A stretch of DNA of 64,000 nucleotides from Paralvinella palmiformis. Its lineage: Eukaryota; Annelida; Polychaeta; Terebellida; Alvinellidae. Below, in pieces: positions 35,118 to 47,011 of this stretch. A program made the position numbers and the translations under genes. A model generated the notes under the pieces. The model saw only the letters and a program-made list of their open reading frames with translations. It did no database searches and was not told where the DNA came from. The stretch spans positions 282,001-346,000 of the forward strand of contig JAODUP010000406.1 of NCBI GenBank assembly GCA_025642065.1, in the 5' to 3' direction. Every line of letters starts with the position of its first letter. Positions within the stretch are counted from its first letter, which is position 1.

Positions 35118-35937
35118 TTGGCAACCTGTGATTGGTTCACTTGAAAATGGCTAAAGATATCTTCTAATGTTTGTTCATTTGACTGTGAAGCGGGCCTGAG
35201 TCTGTTCGGCAGTGGCATTCACTTTTACGAGATAATGTTAGAAAAGTCTGTAAAACTAAACCTGTGTCTGACATCAACCCTGAAACATGTCGATGCTTGA
35301 ATAGCTGCAACAGTTGGTATTTGTGTTGGCATAATTCGGAGTTATTTGGTTTCAAATAATTTATTGAAATCAGCAAACGAATTTATGTTGTTGTTATTAT
35401 TATTATGTTTCTTTTTTAATGTTAATTTGTAAATATCATACATACTATACTCATCGTTAAGTCACAGTAGAAAAATCCTTTTCAGAAATCGATAAAAAAA
35501 AATTTGATACCTAGTGTAATGCAGACATAATGGGCCCTCGTCTAAAATGGGAATAAAGTTTAGAAATCTGATTTATACTGAATAAATCAACCTACAACAT
35601 AGTGTGTGTGTTCAATTTAATATAAATATATAAAACAAAACGGTATCCACATCATTTCAAGCAAACTGCTTTCCAACAATAACCAGCCTGTCTCCTAGCT
35701 CAGATCTGGGACATTGTCTGGCAGGTACGAAATTAATTATTTACATAACGGTGGCTTTGTAAAGCGAGCCTGCCCCCACCTGACGGCGTCGATCAAACAG
35801 TAAATATTTTATGAGACCTTCCATGAATACTTCCTTTCCTTTGGTGTTATTATTTAAATGTTAACATCGTGGTAATTCTGTCTCATTTCTATGGTTTCAT
35901 TATGCTATAACATCGCCATTATATATTTAGTGCTACA

Positions 35938-35955
35938 GAGAGAGAGAGAGAGAGC
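35938..35955. repeat. (GA)n microsatellite
   Basis: Uninterrupted GA run of about 18 bases. Confidence 0.9.
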
Positions 35956-36899
35956 TCTAATCTTTGCCTCACAAAAATAAATTGCCTACTTTTAGTACAA
36001 TTTTTTTTATTATACAAATATATACACAAATATCTTATTCAGTTGTTGGGACTATTTAGAGGATTTGCGGTTTATAATTTTAATAGTTAAATATCGGGAA
36101 TCTAAGAAGAATTTTTTATTCAGTTTTGTGTGACATAAAATCTACTCGTTTACACATTGAATTTGCTGACAATTTGAAGGTGTTTTGTTCGTGTGTGTAT
36201 GCAAATTGGGGATTATACGGGGATTTTCTCACGTACGACATCAGCTTCTGAAATCGTGTAAATATGATCTGAAAATGCAGTCTACAATGTTTCATAAAGA
36301 TTTTCTGTATATCAGTGATGTGTCACAGAAAATAGATACTGGTAGTGTTTTGCACTAGAGTGTAGAGGAAAGGAGAACGCCTGTGGGAGACTATTGGGAG
36401 TGTAAACAGGAAGAGGTCTTTTGTTGTGATGGGGATGGTTGTTTTAAAATGCAATGCATGTCTACCATTCTATAAAAAATAAGATTTAAACATGGCCACT
36501 TATGATAGCATGCACCGAATGTACTTGTGTAAAACTAATTAATGCCCAACTGGTAGGAGTTGGCTGCAGACCTCTAGCACGTGAGTTCAAATCCAAGCCT
36601 GGCTGTGGCCATAGGATGTTTCACCTCTCACTGGTCCCCATCATATTTGATGGTCAAGACATTACTCTCCAAACCTCCAGGTTGTGTGTTTGAATCTGAC
36701 TCATGCCTGTATTTATGGGTTGTTTCTCCAGAGAGTCATTCACAGCAATACATCCTAGGTTTGGCCATTGATCCATATAGCCTGTAGTGTGCACAAAAGT
36801 TGGACATAAAAGTTTTCACTGGTTCTTGGGAGGCAGAATTAAAAATAGAATGCTAAGCAATTAATGGCTTTCCCGGCCCCCTTTGCCCCAGTTCAGTAA

Positions 36900-37035
36900 T
36901 CAGACATGGGATCAATTCAATTCCGGAATTGATGGTCAATCCCTGAATTGGAATTGCTTATTTAAAAAATAGAATTGATGAATTGGAATTGAAGATTCCT
37001 CCAAAAAAATTTAATCCACAAATTAATTTACCATT
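36900..37035. mobile_element. MITE-like repeat (atcaattcc family), copy 2, inverted
   Basis: cagacatgggatcaattcaa start, then gaattggaattgcttattta and ccacaaattaatttaccatt, matching the complement of the copy at 31555-31840. Confidence 0.65.
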
Positions 37036-37551
37036 TGATTTTTTAATTCAGAAATATTTCTTCCGTGACAGTCCACTTTTTCATTTGCTTTGTGAGCAAG
37101 TGTCCAGGTGAGCACCTGTTCTACACCCGATCTTCACATCCCACATGTTCACTATAACTCTAGAATGGTGCATCTTCATTCGTCGTATAAATCACATGAA
37201 TATAACGTAATTTCGTCATCCGAGGGTTACAGTAGCACCCATCAGAGGTGGAAGTCGGTACCAACATCCAGTCCATCAGGCTTTCTGTCATTGGTTTGTG
37301 CTTCAGTGAAGCGCGCGTTCTTCCGGGAATTTATCCAATTCTTGCCTCCATTGCAAAGAGCATCCAGTTGGTGTTTACCAGTCCTAGGATGCTTCCTCCC
37401 AGATAAAACTACAAACTTGCATGGAAAACCCGCCAATTGTCTGCCATATGACATACAGCTGGATATAAATTACAACTATAATTGTTTGTTTGTTATTTAA
37501 CCCGAGCAATGATGAGCGATGATCGAAGAGTATCCAGTTGTAGTTGCTAGA

Positions 37552-37656
37552 GTGCCTCCGTGGTCTAACTGGTAGCGCGTTGGACCACAGATCACTACCA
37601 CCTGAACTCAAAACCTTGACTGGTGTTTCATCTTTGACTTTGCTTCGACTATGAAG
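37552..37656 (+). mobile_element. SINE family A, 3'-truncated copy
   Basis: Head gtgcctccgtggtctaactg and ttggaccacagatcactacc present; the copy ends after tttgacttt. Confidence 0.75.
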
Positions 37657-37901
37657 TTTAAAAGTTGGTTGTCTCTTGAAAAGTTTGAACTTGCTTAAAA
37701 ACTCCCCCTCAACGATCAATGATATTGATTGTTCAAATTACTGATTGGGTTTTGAATACTGTGTATTTCTACATTCGTTGCATCACCTAAAATATTACGA
37801 AGGAGCAAAAACCCGAAACAATTAGGGTTTGGTTGAGTATTACTTCTTGCTGTCAAGATTATGAATATATCGGATAAAACATCACAATATGTATGACCTG
37901 G

Positions 37902-38087
37902 GGCGCCTGCGTGGTATAGCGGTAGCGCATTGGACCACAGATCACCACCACCGTGTTCGAATCTCGGCGTGAGCATATCTGAAGGGTGTCTGATCTTCGA
38001 CTTCGCTTCATCACCTTTGGAGGTCGCTCGGCCCATTTAGCCTACCATGTGCAGAAAAGTGGCCGTAAAACATCGATCATCATCATA
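37902..38087 (+). mobile_element. full-length SINE family A
   Basis: ggcgcctgcgtggtatagcg head, box B-like gtgttcgaatctcgg, body ggaggtcgctcggcccattt and tail ggccgtaaaacatcgatcat plus CATCAT. Confidence 0.92.
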
Positions 38088-38545
38088 ACTTAAATTAATA
38101 GATTATAGAGCGGTTTGTGTACAAAAATGGCCGTAAAACATCAATCAACTAATCATCGAACCAATCCTAGTACAGAAGTACATCTACCAAACAATAACCT
38201 TATCAGAAGTACTGTCAGTATCGGTGATGGTCATACCAATAGTGAGGGATTAAAACTGGTTCCGTGTTAAGAAGGAGAGGAGAAAAAAAACTTTCGGAGA
38301 CTAGTTAATTGACTACTGTTGTACGTGGGTGATAATGGCTGAACGTTTTGTTCTGAAATTTGGAGAGCACACTCTCGGCTGACAGAAATATATGGCACTT
38401 ATACTCCCGAAAGGATGCAATTAACCAGTTTAACAGTTTTGTTCTGCGGTCGTTGCGTAATGATAGGGTTCCTCGTTCAGATCTGTGTGGAACCTATATA
38501 AATAATAATAATATTTATGATAATGATAAAAAATTATTTTTAGTC

Positions 38546-38572
38546 TGTGTGTGTGTGTGTGTGTGTGTGTGG
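38546..38572. repeat. (GT)n microsatellite
   Basis: Uninterrupted GT run of about 26 bases. Confidence 0.95.
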
Positions 38573-39539
38573 CTATTCTGAGTTTTATAAAACAGATATT
38601 TAGTTCCAAACGGATTCCATAACTTTGCCTGTTTTATTTAAGTACTGGTTAAGTGAAGTCTCTTTTTATCGCCGACGTTATGTTTACCTGTAACAACCGA
38701 ACTGGTTATCTCCATGTCTTTATCTCAGTCCGACCAGCACAGTAGATATCCGGATAAGATATGTTGTACCCTTGGTAGCAGCAGTTCTTGTCTACCTTAT
38801 TAGTACTGCCTACCTGCACTGGTGTGGGAAATTGCAGTTTCATATTGGCCAATTATAGTTCTTATCGCTCCAGCTGTAGTTGTCGTTGTTGTTGTTGTTA
38901 TTGTTGTCATTACTAGTAATTATGTGACTGTGATTTTGACTGGATAAATAGCCTGTTGTATGATCAATCAATAACAGCAAATATGTACGAACTACGAACT
39001 AACAGGTGAGCTGGTCGTAATCTTGATACTGGCATAGCAACAGTGTGTGTGTGTGTGTGTGTACAAAAGATTTATAGTGTTGCAGAATGGTGGAAGTAAC
39101 TAAAGAATGGGGAAAATAAAGCTACATGATCTCAATAATTGTACATGTTGTATAATTGTACTACTTTTAATACAAATAATTATATGGAATGAATAGTTAA
39201 CTAGGTGTTTTCACACACACAGACACACACGCCAGTACCCATGAAAGTTTAGAGAGCTAGCTGGTACATACACTTCTCATACATGCTCAGGTGTTATACT
39301 ATTAAATCTACGCTATCCTAACAGTCCACCCCGCCCCCCTTTAAAAAAACACAAAACTTGGTCACTCTGATTGAATCCATTAATTATCTTTGACCAAGAA
39401 AGAGCATTTCTATAAAAGCCATGCATGTTTAAGAAAATGGCCGAGATGGCTTCAAGAGTAGCATCTTATGGCATATTTTTATCTATCCATATGAACAGTT
39501 AGCTGTAAGCGTAACCCTCGAGCAGCCGGCTTTAAATCA

Positions 39540-39667
39540 CTGTCTAGCTACGCGTGAAGGGTGTTTCATCTTTCACTCGACCTCATTACTGTTGCACGTC
39601 ACTTGGCCCATTTAGACTTTATCATGTGCACAAAAGTGGCTGTAAAATGACAGTATTTCACATCAAT
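39540..39667 (+). mobile_element. SINE family A, 5'-degenerate copy
   Basis: gaagggtgtttcatctttca, ttggcccatttaga and gcacaaaagtggctgtaaaa identify the 3' half; the head is unrecognisable. Confidence 0.7.
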
Positions 39668-39837
39668 CAATCAATGTTTTCATTTACTCATTTGTCAATT
39701 TTTAGTTAGGTCTGACTCTTCTATCCAGGTTTGTTGTTTCTTCAGTTATGAGTGACATTTGTGAACATCGTCCAAACCCTGACACTCTTCTTAGAGAAAG
39801 AATGTCTTTGTCTATTTACTCATCAGTGAATACAAGG

Positions 39838-40166
39838 ATGCAGCACTGCAATTCTTCGTGTCCGGGTTCAAATTCCAGTTTTACTCGTATATGTGGGATG
39901 TTTCAGCTGGTAATATCGGTTCCGTAGGGAGTATTCCTTCGGTGATATTTACCGACTGTCGCAAGCCCCGAGACTTAGCCAAACATCACTCACTCATTCA
40001 TGAAGGACGCTCACGCATTTAGAGCGCCGCACAGCAAATGTGCCAGGTCAGGGTTTGAGTACCAGCGTTATCTGTCTCTCAGGATGTTTGTCTACAGTCG
40101 ACCATCAAGCATATATTCCAGGTGTGACCAAGGCAGTGTTCGAACAAAACACTCAGTCACTCACTC
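39838..40166 (+). mobile_element. two tandem SINE family E copies with CACTCACTC tails
   Basis: Two adjacent units, each with a box B-like motif (gggttcaaattcc, gggtttgagtacc), a gatgttt(c/g) word and a tail acactcactcactc. The first ends near 39998, the second near 40166. Confidence 0.65.
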
Positions 40167-40230
40167 ACTCATCCCTGAATGACATTATTTTTTGGTTGCA
40201 CTAGTACAATAGATATTATCAGGTGCCGGA

Positions 40231-40411
40231 GAGTCCCTCCGTGGTCGAACTGGTAGTGCAGTTGGCCACAGATCTCAACCACCAGAGTTCAAATGTCGGT
40301 GTGGCCAGGCCTGAAATGTGTTTTAACTTTAACTTCGACTCATTAGCTTTGGAGGTCGCTCGGCCCATTTAGCCTACTTTGTGTGCAACAGTGGCCGTAA
40401 AACATCAAACA
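40231..40411 (+). mobile_element. SINE family A copy
   Basis: tccctccgtggtcgaactgg head, tttggaggtcgctcggccca body and gtggccgtaaaacatcaaac tail. Confidence 0.88.
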
Positions 40412-40501
40412 TCCAATATCTAGTGCAGCATAATAAAAGTTAAATGTGGACCAAGACGGTTCCAATTTTTACTCAGTTTGATGTCATACATCCAAGCATC
40501 T

Positions 40502-40656
40502 GGCGCCTCCATAGTCTAGCTTGGACCACAGATCACAGTTCAAATCTTTGTATGAGTATATCTAAAGGGTGTTTCATCTTTCACTTCTCCTGATTACCTT
40601 TGGAGGTTGCTCGGCCCATTTAGCCTGTGCACAAAAGTGGCCGTAAAACAGCAACT
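40502..40656 (+). mobile_element. SINE family A copy with internal deletions
   Basis: ggcgcctccatagtctagct head but a shortened box region, then tctaaagggtgtttcatctt and tgcacaaaagtggccgtaaa. Confidence 0.85.
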
Positions 40657-40834
40657 TCCAACATCCATCTAGGTTTGGCATCATGCTATGCTGGCTTACA
40701 TTCTGTAATGTGATTTCATTCCATATATTTCTCATCCATGTGTCTGACTGGATAATTTGTTTTATCCCACCGGGATGATCTAATTTTTCTCATCTGTTCA
40801 CCAAGTTTTGTCATACTGGTTTGCATTTGTCCGT

Positions 40835-41035
40835 CAGACTATCTTCATTTTGTCCATCACAATAGCTTCATTTTGTCCATCAGAACTGCTTTTGCCTATC
40901 CGAATAGCTTCATTTTGTCCATTAGAATAGTTTGTCTGTCCATTATGACAGCAAATTTTTGTCCGCGTTTGGGATGGCTTCATTACGCCGATTTTTATCC
41001 TTCCGAATAGCTTGTGATTTCCTCATCAGGATCTT
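40835..41035 (+). repeat. degenerate tandem repeat of ttttgtccat..gaatagcttca
   Basis: The words tttgtccat and atagctt recur every 18 to 36 bases in imperfect copies. Confidence 0.7.
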
Positions 41036-41093
41036 GTCGTCCGTATAACTCACTGCTGCACCCAGATAGAGTATATACTGTTCGTACGAAAGA

Positions 41094-41280
41094 TGGCGCC
41101 TCCTTGGTCTAAGTGGTAGCGCGTGGGATCACAGATCACTACCGCCTGAGTTCTAACCTCGCTGTGGGCATATCTGAGGGGCGTTTCATCTTTGACTTCG
41201 CCCCATTACCTTTCGAGGTCGCTCGGCCCATTTAGCCTATAATGTTACCAAAAGTGGCCACCATACAACAATCATCACTT
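41094..41280 (+). mobile_element. SINE family A copy with 10-bp target duplication
   Basis: tggcgcctccttggtctaag head and family A body; flanked by gtacgaaaga at 41084-41093 and 41281-41290. About 270 bases upstream of the LDB first coding exon. Confidence 0.9.
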
Positions 41281-41485
41281 GTACGAAAGAGGCATTATCT
41301 ATCTTCCATCTGAATTCCCTTTCATTTTTTGGTCAGCGTTATTTTCTCCGTACAGATCACTTCTCCAGACTGGGTACTGTCATGTTCAGTCTTAGCCGTA
41401 CCACGGACGGACAGCTTGGATCCGGTCAGGCCGACAAACCGAAATGTTCGCCCAAGTAGAGGTAAATTATTTTTTGATATTTCAG

Positions 41486-41547
41486 AACAACCGTCTCCAT
41501 ATTTGGTGTTCTCTGCGAGTACCTAACCCACGCTGTTCTGGTGGAGG
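41486..41547 (+). other. LDB 5' UTR portion upstream of the chosen start
   Basis: An acceptor-like tttttgatatttcag ends at 41485, so this exon is probably preceded by a non-coding exon further left. An in-frame TAA at 41524 precedes the first ATG. If the acceptor is not used, the 5' UTR simply extends further left. Confidence 0.5.
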
Positions 41548-41600
41548 ATGCCATCGCAGCCCATGATGCCAGCACCATTAGACAGAGACCCCGGCCTGCC
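41548..41600 (+). CDS. LDB: LDB coding exon 1
   Basis: MPSQPMMPAPLDRDPGLP with the last codon split (CC|A). The LDRD..G motif matches the start of vertebrate LDB1 (MLDRDVG as I recall). ATG at 41548 is the first after the in-frame stop and has A at -3; ATGs at 41563 and 41566 are alternatives. The donor is gcc|gtaagt, and its phase fits exon 2 exactly, which is strong support for a short exon that no gene finder would call alone. Confidence 0.85.
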
Positions 41601-41754
41601 GTAAGTACACAGCCAGTACACAGTTGGGGGGTGGGGGGAGATGTATGTTGCTTGCGGTGGGGGCTCTTGGTAAAAGGCACAGCCTAGCACTCAGCAAGAG
41701 CACATATCAGTCGGTACAGTGTTTGTTTGTTTGTGTGTGTGTGTGTGTGTGTGT

Positions 41755-42490
41755 GTGATACCTAGCACACAGTGGTGGCACACAGAGTTAGCGCGCACCA
41801 GGAATACATAGTTAGAACACAGTTAAGATTCGGTTATGCACGCAGTTAGTGTATGGCTAGCACGCTGTTGTGGATGGGTACAGTTAGCACGCGTTAGGAT
41901 AAAGCCATAGCCGAATTTATGGCGCCGCTTGGCTAGCACGCAATGTAGCCACCATAGCTGGGAAACAATAGGAGTAGCACGGCAAGCATATAGTACGGGT
42001 CATACAGATATAGCACGCAATATGGACACCACAGCTATCATACCACATATCCACTATAGCTAGCACGCAATTCTTGTACCACGGTAAACACAATACTGGT
42101 GCCACGTCTAGCATATTGGTTCTACGTCTAATTTTGGTAGTTCATCTAGCAGACGATATTGGTTCTACGTCTAGCATACAATATTGGTAGTTCATCTAGC
42201 AGACGATATTGGTTCTACGTCTAGCATATAATATTGGTAGTTTATCTAGCAGACGATATTGGTTCTACGTCTAGCAGACAATATTAATATGACGTCTGGC
42301 GCACAATACCAGTATTAGTACCACATCTTGCAGACAATATTAGTACCACATCTAGCAGGCAATGGTGGTATTACATTTACCAGACAATATCAGTACAACA
42401 TCCGGTACAGTATTGGCATCACAGCCAGTACACGCTATTGGCCCGCTGATACACGCGGTTAAAGTAAAGTTAGCACTCAGTGATGGCTAG
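41755..42490 (+). repeat. degenerate minisatellite; clean 50-bp period at 42112-42290
   Basis: ggttctacgtctagcatac followed by aatattggtagttcatctagc recurs with a 50-base step (42161, 42211, 42261). The flanks carry ever more diverged ctagcacgcaata-type copies out to about 41755 and 42490, with an underlying half-period near 25 bases. Confidence 0.85.
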
Positions 42491-42689
42491 TGCACAGTAT
42501 TGGTAAAAGCCCATCTAACACACCTACAGACACACACACCTACAGACACACACACACACACACATACACTTATGTGGCTAGTGCGAAGCTGGCGCACATT
42601 TAGCCGGCATACAGCACGATATGTCGGAGGTTCTGGTCCTCAAGGCTGTAGCGTCTTACCTTATTATGTACAAGGTATAATATGTCTGT

Positions 42690-42862
42690 GAATGATCACG
42701 TTGGAAAACTGGAGTTGGTATACGCAAATCACTAATTCGAATATTGCCTGTATTTGTAGGCTGTTTCAGCTGATCGGCTCATTTCACTGGGGAGATATCC
42801 CTTGGCCGTGTGCTCGAGATGCGATCAAGTATTTGAAGCTAAGCAAAACACTCACTCACTCA
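42690..42862 (+). mobile_element. SINE family E copy with CACTCACTC tail
   Basis: Box B-like taattcgaatatt, gctgtttcagctgatcgg, then aagcaaaacactcactcact. Same tail type as 39838-40166. Confidence 0.6.
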
Positions 42863-43305
42863 GTTGGATACTGCGGGTGAATAAAATATTGAGCAATTGA
42901 TGGTTTATTGTTATTGTTGTTGTTGTTATTATATTCTTGTTGTTAATGGGTTTCGTGCCGTATTTATCCAATACCGATCGCTGTTAGCAATGTGGGTTGG
43001 CCTAACTGGGTAGTCTCCACTGATGTAACCCAAATGATGCTGTAGTTAAGAAGCGAATATCCCCCCCCCCCTCCCGAACAGGGACTATTTCTCGATTGAA
43101 GTGAGACGATATACACGTGGTGATGTCTGATGATGTGGCAGTGTTTCTGGTGCGAGAAGGCCGATCCGGACCATAAGACTGGATTTGTTTGTCCTGCGTC
43201 TGCATTATGTGTAGTACTAGTATATTAGATAGGCGTGTGTGTGTGTGTGTGTGCTTATACAACATCATACAACTCAGTTAAGCTTATATTACTCGAAAAC
43301 TAGTA

Positions 43306-43318
43306 GGGGGGGGGGGGG
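43306..43318 (+). repeat. poly-G tract
   Basis: About 13 consecutive G in LDB intron 1; similar homopolymer G or C runs occur at 15593-15604, 25725-25732, 28028-28040, 43062-43073 and 59910-59921. Confidence 0.9.
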
Positions 43319-44234
43319 CATTCAAAGTGAATACAATCCATATTTAAAGTATTTCTCTGATAAATCAATCCATCTCACATGGAACCCAGTCATACTTAAA
43401 CAGTACCAAAAACGGTGCTTTTGTACGATATTTTATCGACAGACGCCATAGCGATTCACTTACCTCAGACACTAGCGCATTGAAAGTAGTACCACGTTTA
43501 GTTTAGGAATCTGTTGTATCAATCATTATTTACAGTTATTTTTATATCTGCTTGTAATGCCTAATGGGCTCCATCATTCGGGTTAGTTGTATTACCAAGT
43601 TGTATAACTCTGTCGCTTGTTTTAAGCTGGCGTAGTAATATCGAAATTGCCATTGAGACTATAATATTATATAATAGAATGCAAGTTGGACTCATCCGTC
43701 GCGAAACTCTTGAATTAATGACACCCCACGTCTAGTGCGAGAAATCTTAAATATGTGCTGACGCTTTGCAGGCCAGCAAGATACGTTTGTGAGGTTTTTA
43801 ATTTGTAAATTTAACTTGCTGTGAATTACATGTTAGGAAATGACGAGAACTACCAATATTGCGGGTCAACAATGGATTGATTTTCCGAAACCATATAGAC
43901 AGGCCGGGGGGGGGGCTTCCATCTGACCTAGAAAATGTCAAGTCAAATTAAAAGGTCAATTTATTCAGTTCCCGGTACTGGTTGTCTACCAGTTTGGAAA
44001 TTGATGCGACTAGTATTTACTACTACTAGTCTAGTAGTACTGCTAATAATCCTGTAAGTCTAATAAAGCGATGTTGTGGCTTGTGCCGTGAAATTAGATA
44101 ATATTATTGAGGAATATTAGATCCAGCCCCACTTCACGAATGGTATACTGCGATAAAACGCTCCCTCCATTCACCATGAATCTTGAACTATATTTTCCGA
44201 ACGGTTGCATCAGCAATATTTCCTGGTCAGGGTC

Positions 44235-44415
44235 TCGGGGGCACTCGTGGCCCAGTGGTAGCACGCTTGACCAGATATCAGTAGGTCCCGGGTTCGATTG
44301 CCGTGTCCGGCGGACCCAAATCTCAAAGGTGTTTTCCTCCGTCATTTCTTTCGAGTGTTCCTTGGTCTCTTTAGTCTACACAATGTGAAGAAAGTGGACC
44401 TTAAAAACATTGCAT
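44235..44415 (+). mobile_element. tRNA-derived SINE family G copy
   Basis: gggggcactcgtggcccagt and ggtagcacgcttgacc head, box B-like cgggttcgattgccg, body aggtgttttcctccgtcatt and tggtctctttagtctac, tail gtggaccttaaaaaca. Structure parallels family A with a different body. Confidence 0.7.
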
Positions 44416-44439
44416 TCGGTCCGGGTCTCTTGGTGAGTC

Positions 44440-46680
44440 ACGACCACTCGATGTCCGTTTTCAAAACTGTAAAGATCTCGCGAAGCGCTTTCATTATCGA
44501 CTTTGTTATCGTTGCACACGAGGTCACGCCCTTTTACCAGTACGCCTATTTTCTACAGCTGCGCGTACACAGCTGCGTTGCGACTGCTGGTGTCCAACGT
44601 CGCCCGAAGGCTGTATTTACTCTTTTTCAGCCGACGAACGGAAAATTGTCGCCATTTCTCTGGTTTTCCAGTCACTTGGTTGTCGCGTCTTGAATCTGTG
44701 CGCTTTTAGGGTTCTGAACAAAGCTATGGGGAGGAGGCAGAGCGGGGTTCGAAATATATATGACTGATGAATATTTTATGGTGATTTTTGTGATTAACAA
44801 ACTTCGAATAATTAAAACATTAAAACAAGTTTATGTGTAGTAAAATGGATGGTTTTTTATTAGCTTTTTATTTGTTTTGGTGTTTAGGAAAAAGAGAAGC
44901 GAAATACGGTGGTTTCCGAACATAGCGCGACACGACCCGCGCGCACACGCATACCATCGCGCGCGCAAAATCGCACACTTGCAGCTGGTCTCTCGATATA
45001 TATATATATATATATAATCAATCTTGAAGAGCCTGTCGTGGGAATCCATTTCATCGATTTCTGCCGTACCTGCTATTGTTGTGGCGCTCCTCGACATGCC
45101 AAATCCCCCCTCCCCGCTCCGCTAGCATGGACTGGTCCTTTGTCTTTATCAGCCAAAATTACCGGCCGCTAATTTACGCAGCACAATCCATGCCGCATTA
45201 ATGGGGGGGTAACGTGGCTTTTAAACAAAACAAAAAGATCTCAAGCGTTTGGCGTTCATTAGAGTTCGCTTTCGCGATAAAGCGCCATTTGGTTTTGTTG
45301 TTCGGGGAGAATCCCCAGGCTGTCGCTTAATCAGCACAGCCTCTATAGTATAAAATATAAAGCGCCATGTGCCGCTACGCCTTATATGTACGGGAGCTTG
45401 TATATGTATTATATGTATATCTGCGTTAACGCACACACACACGCGCGCGCGCGCAAACAAATGCACACACATACATGCACACATTACCAGTCTAAGCTTG
45501 TGGCATTGTCTTAGGCGCAGCGGGCGGGGGGAGTGCTCTATCCGTCTGGAGTGACTTGAAACAGTGAACGGGCGAGTCCACGTCCGGCCCGATTGAAGGG
45601 GGTGGCCAGCCGTCGTGTTGTTCGGCGGCTGGCTTCAAGCCAAAACAATATGCGGAATGGTCCATGTGGCGGGGGTGGTCGGGTTGTCGGTACGGTTTGG
45701 CCGATGGCTGGCCGGTGAAATTGCACATTTTCATTTCGCTGCGACGCGGGATTGCTGCTGCTCTCCGGTGCGTGTGTATGTGTGCGGAGCGGGCGCGTGC
45801 TAAAAGCGGGCATTTCTCGGAGTCGGTCGGAGCAAATCTCGGGAATTTACCTGGCCGCAGGTGGCCGAGCCAGTCGACAAATAGGTCCTGTGTTGTCGTC
45901 TGCTGAGAGACGTTTTTGCCAGCACCACTCTGGAAATGTGCACTCGGCCGGCCGCCATCTAGCGGAGGATATTGGCGAAAGTGCGGAATATTGCCGGGAT
46001 TTGATCGCGCCGCGTCCTGGTGGCGGCAAGTTTTAATATTACTGCCAATATTCCCTCGGCCCACCGCGGCATGATCACCTGAGCTGAACAACACAAGGGA
46101 ATCGGCTCCTAAATACAGGACAACCCGCGACGATGTGGTGTGCGCGTCCGTCCGTCAGACGTGACTGAAGGCTGGTAGTTAAATGGATTAAGGGCGGACT
46201 TTTTTTGGCCGATGCGACGGAGAAATTGGCCGAAACTCCCCCCCAAAACGCCACCCACCGACTGGAGAAAAATCTGGCCGATCGTGTTCAACTCGCCTGA
46301 TGCCGACAAAGCTGGGTCCGATTTTTTTTGGGTTGGATATTAGCGGAGTAATTTACGCCGGGCCGAAAGTATGACAGCGTGCCATTGTTTATGTGCAGTC
46401 TGAGGGCGAGGCCATGATGAAAATGGACCAGAAAATGTTCAATGGCTGGATGGCCCCTCGGCCCGACATGTAAGCTGGATACCGCGTAGTATATAATGCA
46501 ACCAGTGTGTGTGTGTGTGTGTGTTTGAGGAGGTGGAGGGATCGGGTTTGTTTGCGTATTAACGCGTGTAGGCGGTAGGAATCGAGTCCCGGGTGTTTCG
46601 GGTTCTCGATTCTCGCGCGCTACGACTCGGCCACTTTCTCGCTCAGGCGCGGTCGCGCTGTGATGTAAGCGTTCGTTTGT
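44440..46680. promoter_or_regulatory. CpG-rich block in LDB intron 1, candidate alternative promoter
   Basis: Dense CG dinucleotides over about 2.2 kb (gcgcgcgc, ccggcc, cgcgac words) inside an otherwise AT-rich intron, lying upstream of LDB exon 2. Vertebrate LDB1 uses alternative N-termini, and this position would allow a transcript that skips exon 1. No exon could be proven. A SINE family B tail (45291-45347) interrupts it. Confidence 0.35.
45291..45347 (-). mobile_element. SINE family B tail fragment
   Basis: ttgttgttcggggagaatcc then ccaggctgtcgcttaatcag and cacagcctctata, complement of the family B 3' end. Confidence 0.75.
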
Positions 46681-47011
46681 GTTGACGTAGGGACAGGCAT
46701 GTCTCTGATGTAGTATACAATACATGCTGTCAATAATTGTTCGGCAGGTGTAAAATATACTGTTTACATCGAGCAAGACTCCTCACTGAATAAATTTATA
46801 AAAATATAAACGCAACAGTCTTAATTTTAGCTCGACTCCAAAGTATCATCATAAATAAGGGGCATGGTACTGAATTCGATGGGGTTTAACTATATTATAT
46901 ATTCGACTATATTATACTATATTAATGTTGCAAATACTATAATAATAATATTTGTAGCAAAAGATGTGTTTCTTTTACAGAAGAAGTAATTATTTTTTTT
47001 TTCATTCTCAG

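Larger units (their letters stand above)
11712..41485. other. 30-kb interval between LZTS and LDB without recognised coding exons
   Basis: No open frame here carries a recognisable domain or family signature. The interval holds SINEs, MITE-like elements, microsatellites, a CpG-rich block at 16.6-18.4 kb and a promoter-like spot near 29.8 kb, all listed separately. Parts of it are probably 5' UTR introns of the two divergently transcribed flanking genes. Stretches at about 19.1-20.9, 33.7-34.9, 35.4-36.5 and 38.4-39.5 kb show nothing beyond AT-rich sequence. Confidence 0.6.
41601..47011 (+). other. LDB intron 1 (5.4 kb)
   Basis: Contains GT microsatellite 41728-41758, the tandem array 41755-42490, SINEs, poly-C/G runs (43062-43073; 43306-43318) and the CpG-rich block 44440-46680. 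The 200-codon - strand open frame at 45492-46094 is rejected as a GC by-product. Confidence 0.85.

Noticed and set aside
37108..37500. 130-codon + strand open frame
   Set aside because: No domain, no splice context and no family resemblance; could be chance. I cannot exclude a lineage-specific gene but have no support.
44298..44693. 131-codon + strand open frame
   Set aside because: Begins inside a SINE and continues into the CpG-rich block; no protein signature.
45492..46094. 200-codon - strand open frame in LDB intron 1
   Set aside because: Composition reflects the CpG-rich block, overlapping open frames exist on both strands, and no domain or splice-consistent extension is visible.
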